Part shown: piece after piece, positions 13,623 through 23,156 of the stretch | Layout: each line of letters begins with the position of its first letter | How positions within the stretch are numbered: position 1 is the stretch's first letter | Assembly (NCBI RefSeq): GCF_026314945.1 | Contig: NZ_CP111121.1 | Coordinates: 4,030,001 to 4,094,000 of the forward strand | Length of the DNA stretch: 64,000 nt | Direction of reading: 5' to 3' | Origin: Chryseobacterium fluminis | GTDB lineage: Bacteria > Bacteroidota > Bacteroidia > Flavobacteriales > Weeksellaceae | The notes under the pieces: model-generated | The model's input: only the letters and a program-made list of their open reading frames with translations | The model's database searches: none | Told to the model about the DNA's origin: nothing | Made by a program: the position numbers and the translations under genes

Positions 13623-14751
13623 TGAAACATTTTATCACTCTCTTTTTTTTATCTGTATTCTCTTTCATGAATGCACAGACCCTCGTTCCGTATCGTGATA
13701 AAAATCTGTGGGGATACAGCGACGAATCCGGAAACGTAAAGATCAGTCCGAAATATGACAGTGTTACTTTTTTTGAAACGAAATTCACCGAGGAAAATGT
13801 CCATCGTTTTGCCAAGGTTAATGATAAGGGAAAATACGGACTGATCGATGAAAAAGGCAAAATGGTTTTGGATGCAAAATATAAAATGATTGATATCGAC
13901 CGTGGTGAATACGGTATGTCTGTCATCGTACAAAATGAAAACGGAAAATTTGGGGTATATAATTTTAACACATTGCTGATCCCGAAGAATTTGATAAAAT
14001 CGAATTGATAAGAAATGACTCTTTTCTAGTTAAAAAGAACCGGAAAATCGGCATGATTGATCATACCGGACAAACCGTTATCCCGGTAGAATATCAGCAG
14101 ATTAACTATATTGAAGGGAATGCCAAAGAGGTGAAATGGCTGGTTTCTAATGATAAAGAAACAAAATATATCACTACGCCTGCAGCAAAGTTCTCCAACA
14201 GATCCACGCGTTCTATTTATCAGGAAGGGTTTTCTCCTCCCGGGGCCACAAAGACTGCTGATGCAGCAGCTGTTGAAAAACTAAAGGCTAAATACAATCT
14301 TTCAAAATGCGATCCCTATTATAAAGAAAAGTGTATTTACAGGCAGAACAATAAATACGGATTTTATGATTTTGAACTGAATAAAAAAACAAAGCCCGAA
14401 TATGAAAGCCTGAAAATTATAAAATCATCCGGTGACAAAACATACCTGTTGGCAACAAAAAATGAAAAAAATCTTCTGATAGATGAGCTTGGAAACTCAT
14501 TAATCCCGGTTGATTTTCAGGAAATAGAAGACCGGTACGATAGGCTAACCTTTACTAAATATAACAGAAAAGGGTTTTATTTTATTGATACCCAAAAGTA
14601 TGTAGAACCCAAATACCAACTGCATAGCTGGAATAAAACGCTTTATACTTCAGGTCCTGTCAGAAATCTTGAACTCATCCCTGTTTATACTGATCATCCG
14701 AAAGACTGGTTTTATATCGGCAGCAATGGATTGATTTTCAAAGCAAGATAA
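13619..14751 (+). pseudogene. WG-repeat protein interrupted by a frameshift
   Basis: The first frame (13619-14008) encodes a signal peptide and WG-like repeats such as NLWGYSDESGNVKISPKYD and GKYGLIDEKGKMVLDAKY. It runs out at LLIPKNLIKSN. The second frame (14005-14751) resumes with IRNDSFLVKKN, IGMIDHTGQTVIPVEYQQI and later KYGFYDFELNKKTKPEYE. Read in the second frame, the bases before 14005 give EEFDKIELIRND, so a single missing base near 13981-13985 explains the break. Intact, it would be a periplasmic WG-repeat protein of about 377 residues. Sequencing error is the main alternative, since both halves otherwise look healthy. Confidence 0.8.
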
Positions 14752-14780
14752 GTTTTAAATTCTTATCTGCGAATACAATG

Positions 14781-14812
14781 AAGACATTTTTTATTAAAAA
14801 TGTCTTTTTTTT
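14781..14812 (+). terminator. Rho-independent terminator
   Basis: AAGACATTTTT and AAAAATGTCTT form the stem, followed by eight T; it ends the WG-repeat transcript. Confidence 0.75.
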
Positions 14813-15053
14813 ATCATCATCATATTCTGCGCAAAAAGATTGCGTAATCGTATTATTACTTTGCATCATCAACATAAAACAATACTGAAATTTTGTGAAA
14901 TAAATTTTAGTCAAAATATCAGGCAGGTCTTGTTGAGTGTTTCTGTACAGCACCATTGCAGGAGAATTTGTTGAAAGACATTATTGATTCTGTTCAGCTT
15001 GACCTGAAGGCTTTGGGAGTTTGCCAAAAAACTTCTGCCATGCGCTATGGGTC

Positions 15054-15077
15054 GGAGGTTCGAATCCTTCTGTTTCC
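15054..15077 (+). pseudogene. T arm and acceptor strand of a lost tRNA
   Basis: GGAGG TTCGAAT CCTTC is a proper T arm (one G-U) and is followed by TGTTTCC, the size of an acceptor strand. No matching 5' half is found upstream. Confidence 0.45.
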
Positions 15078-15080
15078 TTC

Positions 15081-15150
15081 GGGGAATATAACTCAGTCCG
15101 GTTAGAGTAATAGCTTTTTTGGATGCGTGGGTTCGACTCCCACCCTCACT
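15081..15150 (+). pseudogene. tRNA-like relic with intact D and T arms
   Basis: D arm ACTC/GAGT (15091-15108) with AGTCCGGTTA loop, T arm GTGGG/CCCAC with loop TTCGACT (15127-15143). The acceptor strands no longer pair and the anticodon region (AGCTTTTTTGGATG) has no stem; an original Lys (TTT) identity is a guess. Confidence 0.5.
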
Positions 15151-15153
15151 TCG

Positions 15154-15227
15154 AATGAGGCAGCTCAGTTGGTCAGAGCACTACACTTTCACTGTAGATT
15201 GGAAATAGAGTTCATCTATTTTCATTA
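15154..15227 (+). pseudogene. tRNA-Glu(TTC)-like cloverleaf with altered T loop
   Basis: AATGAGG pairs with TTTCATT (two G-U), D arm GCTC/GAGC with AGTTGGTCA loop, anticodon stem CTACA/TGTAG with a normal loop CTTTCAC (TTC). The T stem AATAG/CTATT pairs but the loop is AGTTCAT, not the TTCGANT form. All four arms remain foldable. Confidence 0.5.
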
Positions 15228-15390
15228 GAGTTGAACATCTCGTTAAAAATGTTCACTATGGAAAATCTGAATTTTTTTCAGTTGTTGGATCAACATTCTG
15301 AAAAGCCTGTAAGAAAAGATTTTTTCCGGAAATAAGATTTGTATGATGAATACGTAATATTAGACAGAATGGTCTAAGAAGGACAATTTC

Positions 15391-15516
15391 CGCGTGAGCG
15401 ATGGTAGCGGATACCCCGCAGGGAAGAGCCGGAAGGCGATGAACGAGGAGTAGAAGCGAACGTAGCGACCCGGGCTGTTGCTTTCAGCGATGGCTAGGGA
15501 CACGCCCGGGATCTGA
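15391..15516. repeat. GC-rich palindromic element
   Basis: About 125 bp far richer in GC than its surroundings, with CCCGGGC (15469-15475) pairing to GCCCGGG (15504-15510) around TGT/ACA. It carries no open frame. Similar GC-rich blocks ending in CCCGGGC..GCCCGGG are, as I recall, dispersed in Chryseobacterium genomes; there is no second copy in this window. Confidence 0.5.
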
Positions 15517-15654
15517 CTCATTAGATCATAAGTTTTAATATCTGTTCTGAAACAAATGGAGTTTTCTGAAAAACTATGATTCCGCCATTTTTGGAAGAGA
15601 AAATTTCAGTTTTTCCTTTTTTAAGTTAAAATTAATAACACTTTAAAATAAAAT

Positions 15655-16755
15655 ATGATGTTTAAAAATATACAGATTAAAGCCTATCAGGTAGGTCTGG
15701 TTTTCAGAAACGGTAATCTGACTGAAATTTTAAAAGAAGGAAACCAATGGATTTTCGGAAATAAAACCGTAGAGATCTATGACCTGAAAAATAAGTTTAT
15801 GACCAGTGAAGATCTGAATCTTTTGCTGAGGAATGAAAATCTGAACGCAATGCTTGAAGTAATAGAAGTAAAAGACGGTGAAATTGTCCTGGTTTATGAA
15901 AATGGAATTTTCAGGGAAGTATTAAGTGTAGGCCAGCACGCTTTCTGGAGAGGTATTATAAACAGAGCATTTCAGAAAGTGGATTTAACGAAAGTTGACA
16001 TCACAGAAAAAATTTCGAAGACCATCCTGGAGAACATGAAACTTAAAAATTTCACAAGAAAGTTTGTTGTGACAAATCAATATCAAGGATTGCTGTTAAT
16101 AGACGGAAAACTGGACAGCATTCTGAATGCGGGAACATACTATTTCTGGAATAATGAGATTTCCGTTGAGGTAAAATCCGTTGATATGCGGATGCAGCAG
16201 ATGGAGATTGCGGGTCAGGAATTGCTGACAAAAGATAAAGCGATGTTGCGTATCAATTTCTATGTGCGTTTTCAGGTGGAAAATATTGAAAAGGCATTAA
16301 TGGAAAACAAAGAATATGATAAACAGTTATATATTCTGATGCAGCTGGCTTTGCGTGAATTGGTCGGGGCAGTGACACTGGATGAATTGTTGGTGAAAAA
16401 AGATGCTGTAGGAAAAGAAATTCTGGAAAATCTCGGAAATAAAGCTGAAGAATTGGGACTGAAAGTTTCCGATGCAGGAATCCGCGATGTGATCTTAACC
16501 GGGGAAATGAAAGAAATCATGAATCAGGTTCTGATTGCGGAGAAAAAAGCCCAGGCCAACAGTATCATGCGCCGGGAGGAAACCGCTTCCACAAGAAGTC
16601 TGCTGAATACGGCAAAACTTATGGAAGAAAATGAAGTGCTCTGGAAGCTGAAAGAAATGGAATATATGGAGAAAATTGCCGATAAAATCGGAGATATCAC
16701 GGTTTCCGGAAACAGCAACATTGTTTCCCAGCTGAAAGAAATTTTTGCAAAATAG
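15655..16755 (+). CDS. Slipin-family SPFH/band 7 protein
   Basis: 366 residues. An SPFH domain covers about 130-300 and includes VKSVDMRMQQMEIAGQELLT, the DKAMLRINFYVRFQV strand and LREL..VTLDELLVKKD; a helical segment rich in Glu, Lys and Ala (about 290-345) follows. No N-terminal hairpin membrane anchor is clear, so attachment may be peripheral. Slipins recur in bacterial RNA-repair neighbourhoods, notably next to RtcB/RtcA and Ro-type genes, where their role is not established. Here one follows tRNA-like relics, so it may be part of the island. A terminator closes it at 16781. Confidence 0.85.
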   Translation: MMFKNIQIKAYQVGLVFRNGNLTEILKEGNQWIFGNKTVEIYDLKNKFMTSEDLNLLLRNENLNAMLEVIEVKDGEIVLVYENGIFREVLSVGQHAFWRGIINRAFQKVDLTKVDITEKISKTILENMKLKNFTRKFVVTNQYQGLLLIDGKLDSILNAGTYYFWNNEISVEVKSVDMRMQQMEIAGQELLTKDKAMLRINFYVRFQVENIEKALMENKEYDKQLYILMQLALRELVGAVTLDELLVKKDAVGKEILENLGNKAEELGLKVSDAGIRDVILTGEMKEIMNQVLIAEKKAQANSIMRREETASTRSLLNTAKLMEENEVLWKLKEMEYMEKIADKIGDITVSGNSNIVSQLKEIFAK

Positions 16756-16780
16756 GAAAACTAGTAACTGTCATTATAGA

Positions 16781-16816
16781 GACGGGCTTTGTGAAAACAA
16801 AGCCTGTCTTGTTTTG
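16781..16816 (+). terminator. Rho-independent terminator after slipin
   Basis: GACGGGCTTTGT pairs with ACAAAGCCTGTC, followed by TTGTTTTGTT. Confidence 0.75.
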
Positions 16817-17026
16817 TTCAATCAAATCAAGAGAATAATAACAACCTGAGTTCGGGATAAGGAAATGAAATAAAATTTGTATGAAAAAGTAATAATTCGT
16901 ATATTCAAAGTTTTGATGTTCAAATGTTTAAACGAATTATTGCGTATGGTTTTGAAAGGCCAAATTACAAATATTTTTGTACAAAATGATGATTTTTGTA
17001 AAGAGTTTGATGCTCACATTAAAAAA

Positions 17027-17821
17027 ATGAAATTTATAATATTTTTTCTTGGAATTTCTACATTTTGTTTCTCCCAAAAATTTAGTTTTATTTACGAAAC
17101 AAAATACAAACTGAATTCAGAAAAACCAGATGATGTTAATTCCGATATTATGATTTTGGATTTAAAAAATAATATTTCAATTTTTAGAGAATCACAAGAC
17201 AAAAAAACAGATTCAATAAAGTTGAATAATGGAAACGGAAGGTTTAAAATGGGTGTTGAAAACCAATTCTATGTCAAAAAGAATCTAACTCAAAAAAGAA
17301 TTGAAAAAGTAATAACTTATTTGGGAACAGATTATTTTCTTCCGATTGAGGAAATATTAAATTGGAAAATATCTTCCGAACAAAAAATAATCGGAAAATA
17401 TAAATCTCAAAAAGCAGAAACAAATTATGGAGGAAGAAACTGGATTGCTTGGTTTACTACAGAATTGCCTTTTGGAGACGGTCCATATATTTTCAATGGT
17501 TTACCTGGGTTGATTGTTTCTATTCAAGATTCAAACAATGAATATTCATTTAATTTGATAGAAGTCAAAAAAGGCGGGAATATATTTGACGCCCGCACAA
17601 AAGCAATAAAAATTGATTGGAAAAAATATGAAACACTTGCAAAATCATATTTTAATGATCCATATGATGTAAATGCAAAAGTGGGAATGGGAAAAACAGT
17701 TACATTTACCGACCCGAATGGTAATACAATGGATATTTCAATAAAGAGTAAAGAAATGCAAAATGATATTTTACAAGAAAATAATCCAATTGAATTAAAT
17801 CACAAAATAAACTACAAATAA
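17027..17821 (+). CDS. GLPGLI family secreted protein
   Basis: 264 residues from the ATG at 17027, chosen because it opens a signal peptide (MKFIIFFLGISTFCFSQ); an upstream in-frame start at 16877 would bury it. The eponymous motif FNGLPGLIVSIQD follows ELPFGDGPYI in the middle. GLPGLI proteins are secreted, abundant in flavobacteria and without known function. The codon use is even more AT-rich than the neighbours, and it is monocistronic. Confidence 0.85.
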   Translation: MKFIIFFLGISTFCFSQKFSFIYETKYKLNSEKPDDVNSDIMILDLKNNISIFRESQDKKTDSIKLNNGNGRFKMGVENQFYVKKNLTQKRIEKVITYLGTDYFLPIEEILNWKISSEQKIIGKYKSQKAETNYGGRNWIAWFTTELPFGDGPYIFNGLPGLIVSIQDSNNEYSFNLIEVKKGGNIFDARTKAIKIDWKKYETLAKSYFNDPYDVNAKVGMGKTVTFTDPNGNTMDISIKSKEMQNDILQENNPIELNHKINYK

Positions 17822-17874
17822 AAACTTGTGCTAATATAGAACTATCGTAAAAGCAAGAAAATTATCCGGTGAAA

Positions 17875-18216
17875 TTATTCACCGGATGCTGTTTCTAATT
17901 CCTTTTCAAAAGTTTTTCTCCATTTGGCAATGGTGGTTCTGCTGATCTTATATTTTTTCGACATAAAACTGGTGGAAAGTTCATGCTTTTTTTGATACTG
18001 TAACAGCCTAAGCATGGTTTTTTTGTCGTAAGTTTTCAGTTTCTGGTTATTCTGCTGGCTCTCTTTAGATTGCTTAAAGATTTTTTCGTTAAAATTCAAT
18101 ACATCTTCTGTTGTATTGAGTTTCTTCAAAAGCTCCTTTATTTTGGGGTCTTTTAACTTTTCAGGATCATCCTGCTTCAGCATATCATAATAAATTTTAC
18201 TATAGTTGGGACGCAT
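17875..18216 (-). CDS. HTH protein resembling a transposase DNA-binding subunit
   Basis: 113 residues. The C-terminal half, STSFMSKKYKISRTTIAKWRKTFEKEL, is a helix-turn-helix like those of IS3-type OrfA proteins; the N-terminal half is a Lys-rich helix. No DDE transposase gene or terminal inverted repeats are nearby, so it is more likely a domesticated regulator or an orphan than an active element. It sits 23 bp downstream of another short HTH protein on the same strand. Confidence 0.6.
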   Translation of the reverse strand: MRPNYSKIYYDMLKQDDPEKLKDPKIKELLKKLNTTEDVLNFNEKIFKQSKESQQNNQKLKTYDKKTMLRLLQYQKKHELSTSFMSKKYKISRTTIAKWRKTFEKELETASGE

Positions 18217-18239
18217 TGCTTTTTATTTATCCGTTATTA

Positions 18240-18656
18240 CTACTTTTTCTGCAACCAGCGGTGAAGCGTACTTTTTGGAATAGAATATTCTTTAATGATC
18301 TCATTATGAGTCATTTCTCCGGATATAATTTTTCCAATAATGAAGTTCTTAATTTCCTGGGTATAAATGTTTTTCCTGAAATAAGGAATCGTACTCGTCT
18401 TTGTTTTTGCAGATTTGTTGATCGCTGAAGGGGGAGAATATAAGATCAGGTGTGTACTGTAAAGTCTGAAAAAATCATATTCTAAAAGTTTGGAGCACCT
18501 TAAAAGCAGATCGGTATCAATAGATTTACTGTTATAGATATTCTCGACGAAATCTTCGTCCTTATTCAAAAAATTACAGATTCTGTCAACGGTAATTTCC
18601 ATATCATTTACCCTCTCCTTGATAAACTGACCTATATGTATGTCTTTATATAACAT
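18240..18656 (-). CDS. HTH protein, partner of the preceding gene
   Basis: 138 residues. The N-terminal region (MEITVDRICNFLNKDEDFVENIY..DTDLLLRCSKLL) resembles the XRE-like fold seen in small flavobacterial regulators, and the C-terminal THNEIIKEYSIPKSTLHRWLQKK is a second HTH of transposase type. Two such genes in tandem form a recurrent pair in Chryseobacterium as I recall it. Function unknown. Confidence 0.6.
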   Translation of the reverse strand: MLYKDIHIGQFIKERVNDMEITVDRICNFLNKDEDFVENIYNSKSIDTDLLLRCSKLLEYDFFRLYSTHLILYSPPSAINKSAKTKTSTIPYFRKNIYTQEIKNFIIGKIISGEMTHNEIIKEYSIPKSTLHRWLQKK

Positions 18657-19275
18657 TTTATTAAATAAAATATTTCTTTTGTGTTAAACAATGTCGCATG
18701 ATTGTAAGTTTTATTAGTAAATTTTTCGATGAGTGAAGACGTCAACCAAATGTTTTCATTTATTTACGACAATACTCATTGTGGAATCTTTATAAATTCT
18801 GTTGAATTAATCTACTTATAAGTCGTGTTAAAGAATTTCCTGCGCATTCAATCATCTGTTTGCTTTTAGCGTTTATTCCTGTTATCATCTGACTTCATGT
18901 AGTAAAGATATCCTCTAAGTACAAAAATATTACTACCAAAGCACTTTCATGCTATTCTTTTAGCTGTGTATTAATTCTGCCATAATTATGTCGAATGCTA
19001 AGGAAATATCCTGATTGTCAGAAATCCTTAAGAAATCAACTTGCTGGCAGTCAAAATTAAAAAAAATATAAGTCAATGCAAAGAATTAGCTTTATATTTT
19101 TTATTTAATATTATTATTAATGAAAAATTTATAAATTAAATGGACAATTATGTGAAATATAATATTCTTATAGATAATGTTTTATAGCCTGTTTTAATGT
19201 TAAAATTGTCCATGAATATGCATATTATTATAAAATATTGTACGTTACTTCTCAACTTCCTACCTTTGCGATCTC
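18657..19275. other. Intergenic stretch with the SulP promoter
   Basis: Very AT-rich, no frame worth calling. At the right end TACCTTTG (19261-19268) is a consensus -7 element placed 7 nt before the SulP start, implying a nearly leaderless mRNA. I see nothing else. Confidence 0.6.
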
Positions 19276-20814
19276 ATGAAAAATACTATTGCTTTATTCG
19301 ATTTTTCGAAAAAAATAAACTACAAAAACGAGCTTCTGGCAGGTTTTACTGTAGCAATGACCATGATTCCCGAATCACTTTCATTTGCTATCCTGGCGGG
19401 GCTTTCCCCTCTTACCGGATTATATGCCGCTTTCATGATGGGGCTGGTCACCGCAGTTTTGGGCGGCCGTCCCGGAATGGTTTCCGGTGGTGCAGGTGCT
19501 ACCATTGTAGTTTTAATCGCATTAATAAAGACCCATGGTATAGAATATCTTTTTGCAACAGTGGTTCTGGCCGGTATTTTTCAGCTGCTGGTCGGATTTT
19601 TCAGACTTGGAAAGTTTGTCCGGCTTATTCCCCAACCGGTAATGTACGGTTTTTTAAACGGTCTGGCAGTTATTATTTTCATGGCTCAGGTTGAGCAGTT
19701 TAAAATTATTAATACCGACGGAACAGCCGGATGGCTTCAGGGTACTTCTTTATATGTTATGCTGGGATTAACGGCGCTTACCATTGCGATCGTTTACTTT
19801 TTTCCAAAGCTCACCAAAGTAGTTCCGGCTTCACTAATGGCCATTATTATTGTTTTTGCCATCGTTTTTGGATTTAATATCCATACAAAAACAGTGGCGG
19901 ACATTGCTCATATCAGTGGTCATCTTCCCCGTTTTCATTTTCCGGAAGTCCCGTTTTCTCCGGAAACTTTTCAGATTATTTTTCCGTATGCTTTAATTAT
20001 GGCAGGAGTCGGTTTGATCGAATCTCTTCTGACCCTTTCAATGGTTGATGAAATTACCAATTCTAAAGGAAACGCCAATAAAGAATCTGTAGCTCAGGGG
20101 CTTGCTAATATCACCAATGGTTTCTTTGGCGGAATGGGAGGCTGTGCAATGGTGGCTCAGACTCTTGTAAATCTTAATGCTGGCTCAAGGGCGAGGCTGT
20201 CGGGAATTATTGCTTCTTTTACCATTCTGATTATTATTCTGATAGGCGCTCCGCTCATTGAGAAAATCCCGATGGCTGCTTTGGTAGGTGTCATGATGAT
20301 GGTAGCCATCAGTACCTTTCAGTGGGTGTCAATCAGAATTATCAATAAAATGCCGAAATCAGATATATTTGTGGGCATTACGGTGGCCTTAATCACAATA
20401 ATACTGCATAATCTGGCGTTGGCAGTTTTAGTGGGTGTTATTATTTCAGCATTGGTTTTTGCATGGGATAATGCCAGAAGAATTCGGGCAAGAAAGTATA
20501 TTGACGAAAACGGAACCAAATATTATGAGATTTCCGGACCTTTATTCTTCGGTTCTGTAACAGCTTTTACCGATAAATTTGATCCCGCCGGTGATCCTGA
20601 GCAGGTTGTTATTGATTTTAAAGACAGCAGAATTGTTGATATGAGCGCGATTGATGCTTTGGATAAACTCTCAAAAAAATATGCTCTGTTAGATAAACAA
20701 TTGCATTTAAAACACCTGAGCGAAGACTGCAGGAAAATGCTGAAGAATGCCGAAGCCGTCATTGAGGTAAACATTCAGGACGACCCTACTTACAAAGTGA
20801 TGCCTGAAAAGTAG
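19276..20814 (+). CDS. SulP family inorganic anion transporter
   Basis: 512 residues. Ten or more hydrophobic segments span about 10-395, starting with the family signature ELLAGFTVAMTMIPESLSFA and LTGLYAAFMMGLVTAVLGG; a STAS domain follows (about 420-505, VVIDFKDSRIVDMSAIDALD). SulP proteins move sulfate, bicarbonate or similar anions across the inner membrane. Substrate cannot be told from sequence; no carbonic anhydrase or sulfur genes are adjacent. The gene is monocistronic with its own promoter. Confidence 0.9.
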   Translation: MKNTIALFDFSKKINYKNELLAGFTVAMTMIPESLSFAILAGLSPLTGLYAAFMMGLVTAVLGGRPGMVSGGAGATIVVLIALIKTHGIEYLFATVVLAGIFQLLVGFFRLGKFVRLIPQPVMYGFLNGLAVIIFMAQVEQFKIINTDGTAGWLQGTSLYVMLGLTALTIAIVYFFPKLTKVVPASLMAIIIVFAIVFGFNIHTKTVADIAHISGHLPRFHFPEVPFSPETFQIIFPYALIMAGVGLIESLLTLSMVDEITNSKGNANKESVAQGLANITNGFFGGMGGCAMVAQTLVNLNAGSRARLSGIIASFTILIIILIGAPLIEKIPMAALVGVMMMVAISTFQWVSIRIINKMPKSDIFVGITVALITIILHNLALAVLVGVIISALVFAWDNARRIRARKYIDENGTKYYEISGPLFFGSVTAFTDKFDPAGDPEQVVIDFKDSRIVDMSAIDALDKLSKKYALLDKQLHLKHLSEDCRKMLKNAEAVIEVNIQDDPTYKVMPEK

Positions 20815-21104
20815 AAAAGGTGTAAAGCCGGGAATTGGAGAGGACGAATAGTTAAAGATACTGCCAATACATTTTACCATTCTGAGATCTGAATCTTCAG
20901 ATCGTATTTCAACGTTCTGAAAAAAATAAATTAATTACGGGAAATCATAAAAATATCTTAAAACATCACCCTACATTTATCCATTAATAAGAAAAATTCT
21001 ATCTTTGGGAGAACTGGAAAATTTTAAACACGGATTGATGACAATTAAAAATAACCATTTAAATCTTTTTCAAAGCTAAATAAAAACTTTTAACTTACAT
21101 TATT

Positions 21105-21779
21105 TTGAAAACAGATATAGACATCCGCAGTCACTCCCATTTTTCTTTTGATCTGTGGCTTACCCTGATAAAATCTCATCCTGAATTTAAAGCAAAAAGA
21201 GTTGAGCTGTTCTCCTCGTTTTTTGAAGTCGAAAAACCGATGGAAGAGGTGGCAAAAGTCGTAAAATATTATGACGATCTCTGCAATACGATCAATGAAG
21301 TAATTGGCGGTAATGTGGATACTTATGAAATCTATCTGTTGATTCTGAATTCTTTAGGGATAGATCTGAAACAGTTGGACCCCGGTAAGCTCAATGAGTT
21401 TTATCAGAAGAGCGAGGATCTGTTCCTGGAATATAAACCTGTGGTGATATTCGACGGTTTGCATCAGTTTTTTGATGAAATCAAAAATCAGGGAAAAACC
21501 ATTAATATTTTAAGCAATACCGGATTTATCAAGGGAAAAACCATGCGTAAATTCCTGGCCAGTGAAAATTTGGACCCGTTTATCGATTTCCATATTTATT
21601 CTGATGAAATCAACTGTTCGAAACCAAATCCGCAGATTTTTCAGGAAGTAAAAAAGTTAATTAAAAATCAGGATTTGGAAATGCATCAGATTCTGCATAT
21701 CGGAGATAACCCGATAGCAGATTATAAAGGCGCAAAAGATTTTGGTTTCAACGCACACTTACTTACCCACAAAATATAA
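21105..21779 (+). CDS. HAD-like hydrolase of the Ter cluster
   Basis: 224 residues from a TTG start (21105); no ATG fits. Motif I reads SFDLWLTL: the nucleophile Asp is present but the usual second Asp is Trp, as in dehalogenase-like or non-phosphatase members. Later motifs NILSNTGF (II), KPNPQIFQ (III Lys) and HIGDNPIADYKGAK (IV) are normal. It is the first gene of the run of Ter genes, 2 bp before the phosphoribosyltransferase, the usual order in Ter biosynthetic modules. Confidence 0.85.
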   Translation: MKTDIDIRSHSHFSFDLWLTLIKSHPEFKAKRVELFSSFFEVEKPMEEVAKVVKYYDDLCNTINEVIGGNVDTYEIYLLILNSLGIDLKQLDPGKLNEFYQKSEDLFLEYKPVVIFDGLHQFFDEIKNQGKTINILSNTGFIKGKTMRKFLASENLDPFIDFHIYSDEINCSKPNPQIFQEVKKLIKNQDLEMHQILHIGDNPIADYKGAKDFGFNAHLLTHKI

Positions 21780-21781
21780 TT

Positions 21782-22606
21782 ATGAACAAGAGGTATAGCT
21801 TACACCACATTCATTCGGCAGATGAATTTACTTTTTCACCTGCAGAATACAGCTATTTCAAATATGGCGATACGTCATATGCCGAAAAATTTGCAAAAGA
21901 ACTATTCGAAGGATTTGTTTCCAGTCACGAAGAAATTTTAAATACCGATAAAGAAATTGTCGTATTGCCGAGTCCTTATATGGCCATTCCGACCGCTTCC
22001 AATTTTTTATGTTTTTATTTTAAAAAATATCTGGATTTTTATCTGTTTCAACGAGGAAAAAAATCCAGCATATTATCAAAGATCAACAGAAACCATACGT
22101 ATACTACAGATTATGGGAATTTAAGCTTTGAAGACCGTAAAAATCTGATTGCCAATGATACTTATTATCTGGATAAAGATTTTTTAAAAGGAAAACTTTG
22201 TATTTTTATAGATGATATTAAAATAACAGGAAGTCATGAGTATACGGTGAATAAAATTCTTGACGAATACCATGTAGAAGCAGATTTCCTATTTATGTAT
22301 TATGCCGAGCTGGTCAATTTTGAACTGGATCCTAAAATTGAAAATTATTTTAATTATTATGCAGTAAAAAATGTTGAACATATTGCTGAAGTAATGCTGA
22401 AGCCCGGTTTCCGGTTTAATACCAGGATTGTAAAATATATTTTAAGCTTAGATTCAGGTAATTTTGAGTATCTTACGTCTAAAATAACAAAGGAGCACAT
22501 GGATAGCCTTTTGGAATTGGCAATCAGTAACAATTATCACTTGATAGAAGAATACGGAAATAACATTAACACTTTAACGAAAACAGAATTATATTATGGC
22601 TATTAA
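21782..22606 (+). CDS. Phosphoribosyltransferase-like protein of the Ter cluster
   Basis: 274 residues with a PRTase PRPP-binding loop, CIFIDDIKITGSHEYTV (about 140-156), and FLCFYFKKYLDFYLF before it. PRTase and HAD genes accompany TerD/TelA genes in Ter systems and are thought to make a nucleoside-like product. It overlaps terD by 11 nt, so translation is coupled. Confidence 0.8.
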   Translation: MNKRYSLHHIHSADEFTFSPAEYSYFKYGDTSYAEKFAKELFEGFVSSHEEILNTDKEIVVLPSPYMAIPTASNFLCFYFKKYLDFYLFQRGKKSSILSKINRNHTYTTDYGNLSFEDRKNLIANDTYYLDKDFLKGKLCIFIDDIKITGSHEYTVNKILDEYHVEADFLFMYYAELVNFELDPKIENYFNYYAVKNVEHIAEVMLKPGFRFNTRIVKYILSLDSGNFEYLTSKITKEHMDSLLELAISNNYHLIEEYGNNINTLTKTELYYGY

Positions 22607-23150
22607 CTTACAAAAAGGACAGAGAGAAAATATAAATGCACCTAAATTTACTGTAGGTTTAGGTTGGGATACCAATAATACGTCTACAGGAACAGGATTC
22701 GACTTAGATGCATCTTTATTTTTATTGGGTGAGAACAAAAAGTTAGTTTCTGATAATCATTTTATTTTCTATAATAACCTCGAATCTCCGGACAGAGCAG
22801 TGATCCATTCAGGAGATAATCTTACGGGCGACGGTGCCGGTGATGATGAGCAGATCAGGATTGATCTTACCAAAATAGATGATGCCGTAAAAGAAATTAC
22901 GGTAGTGGTGACAATTCACGATGCAGATGCGAGAAGACAAAACTTCGGGCAGGTAAGAAATTCGTTTATCAGAATTTTCAATACCGATACAAATGAGGAA
23001 ATCCTGAAATATGAGCTGGATGAAGATTTTTCAATTGAGACCGCTGTAGAATTCGGAAGAATTTATAACAGAAACGGAGAATGGAAATTTGAAGCAGTAG
23101 GAGCAGGACAGAGAGAAGGTCTTGAAAAATTTGTATCAATCTATCAATAA
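22596..23150 (+). CDS. TerD family protein
   Basis: 184 residues, one TerD domain: LGWDTNNTSTGTGFDLDASLFLL, then HSGDNLTGDGAGDDEQIRIDL, the acidic Ca2+-binding loops, and the closing FGRIYNRNGEWKFEAVG. TerD proteins bind calcium and act in envelope-linked chemical stress and tellurite response. The first eight codons are the same as in the second terD gene at 25358 (MAINLQKG), a sign of duplication. Confidence 0.9.
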   Translation: MAINLQKGQRENINAPKFTVGLGWDTNNTSTGTGFDLDASLFLLGENKKLVSDNHFIFYNNLESPDRAVIHSGDNLTGDGAGDDEQIRIDLTKIDDAVKEITVVVTIHDADARRQNFGQVRNSFIRIFNTDTNEEILKYELDEDFSIETAVEFGRIYNRNGEWKFEAVGAGQREGLEKFVSIYQ

Positions 23151-23156
23151 TTTACC

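Larger units (their letters stand above)
14813..15654 (+). other. Gene-poor stretch with tRNA-like relics before the slipin gene
   Basis: A TTACTTTGC element at 14857, almost the same as the leader B promoter, opens the stretch. Relics of three tRNA-like sequences follow (15054-15227), then a 25-codon frame at 15258-15335 (MENLNFFQLLDQHSEKPVRK..) of doubtful reality and a GC-rich element (15391-15516). No long reading frame is present. Confidence 0.6.

Noticed and set aside
3868..16755. Prophage
   Set aside because: The tRNA array plus RNA ligase recalls T4-like phages, but there are no structural, packaging, lysis or integrase genes and no attachment-site duplication visible; a past phage origin of some genes remains possible.
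17875..18656. Insertion sequence
   Set aside because: Only two short HTH proteins are present, with no DDE transposase, terminal inverted repeats or target duplication visible.
19197..19694. Plus-strand frame of 165 codons overlapping the SulP gene
   Set aside because: It is out of frame with a clear SulP protein and has low-quality composition rich in Arg, Ser, Gly and Cys.
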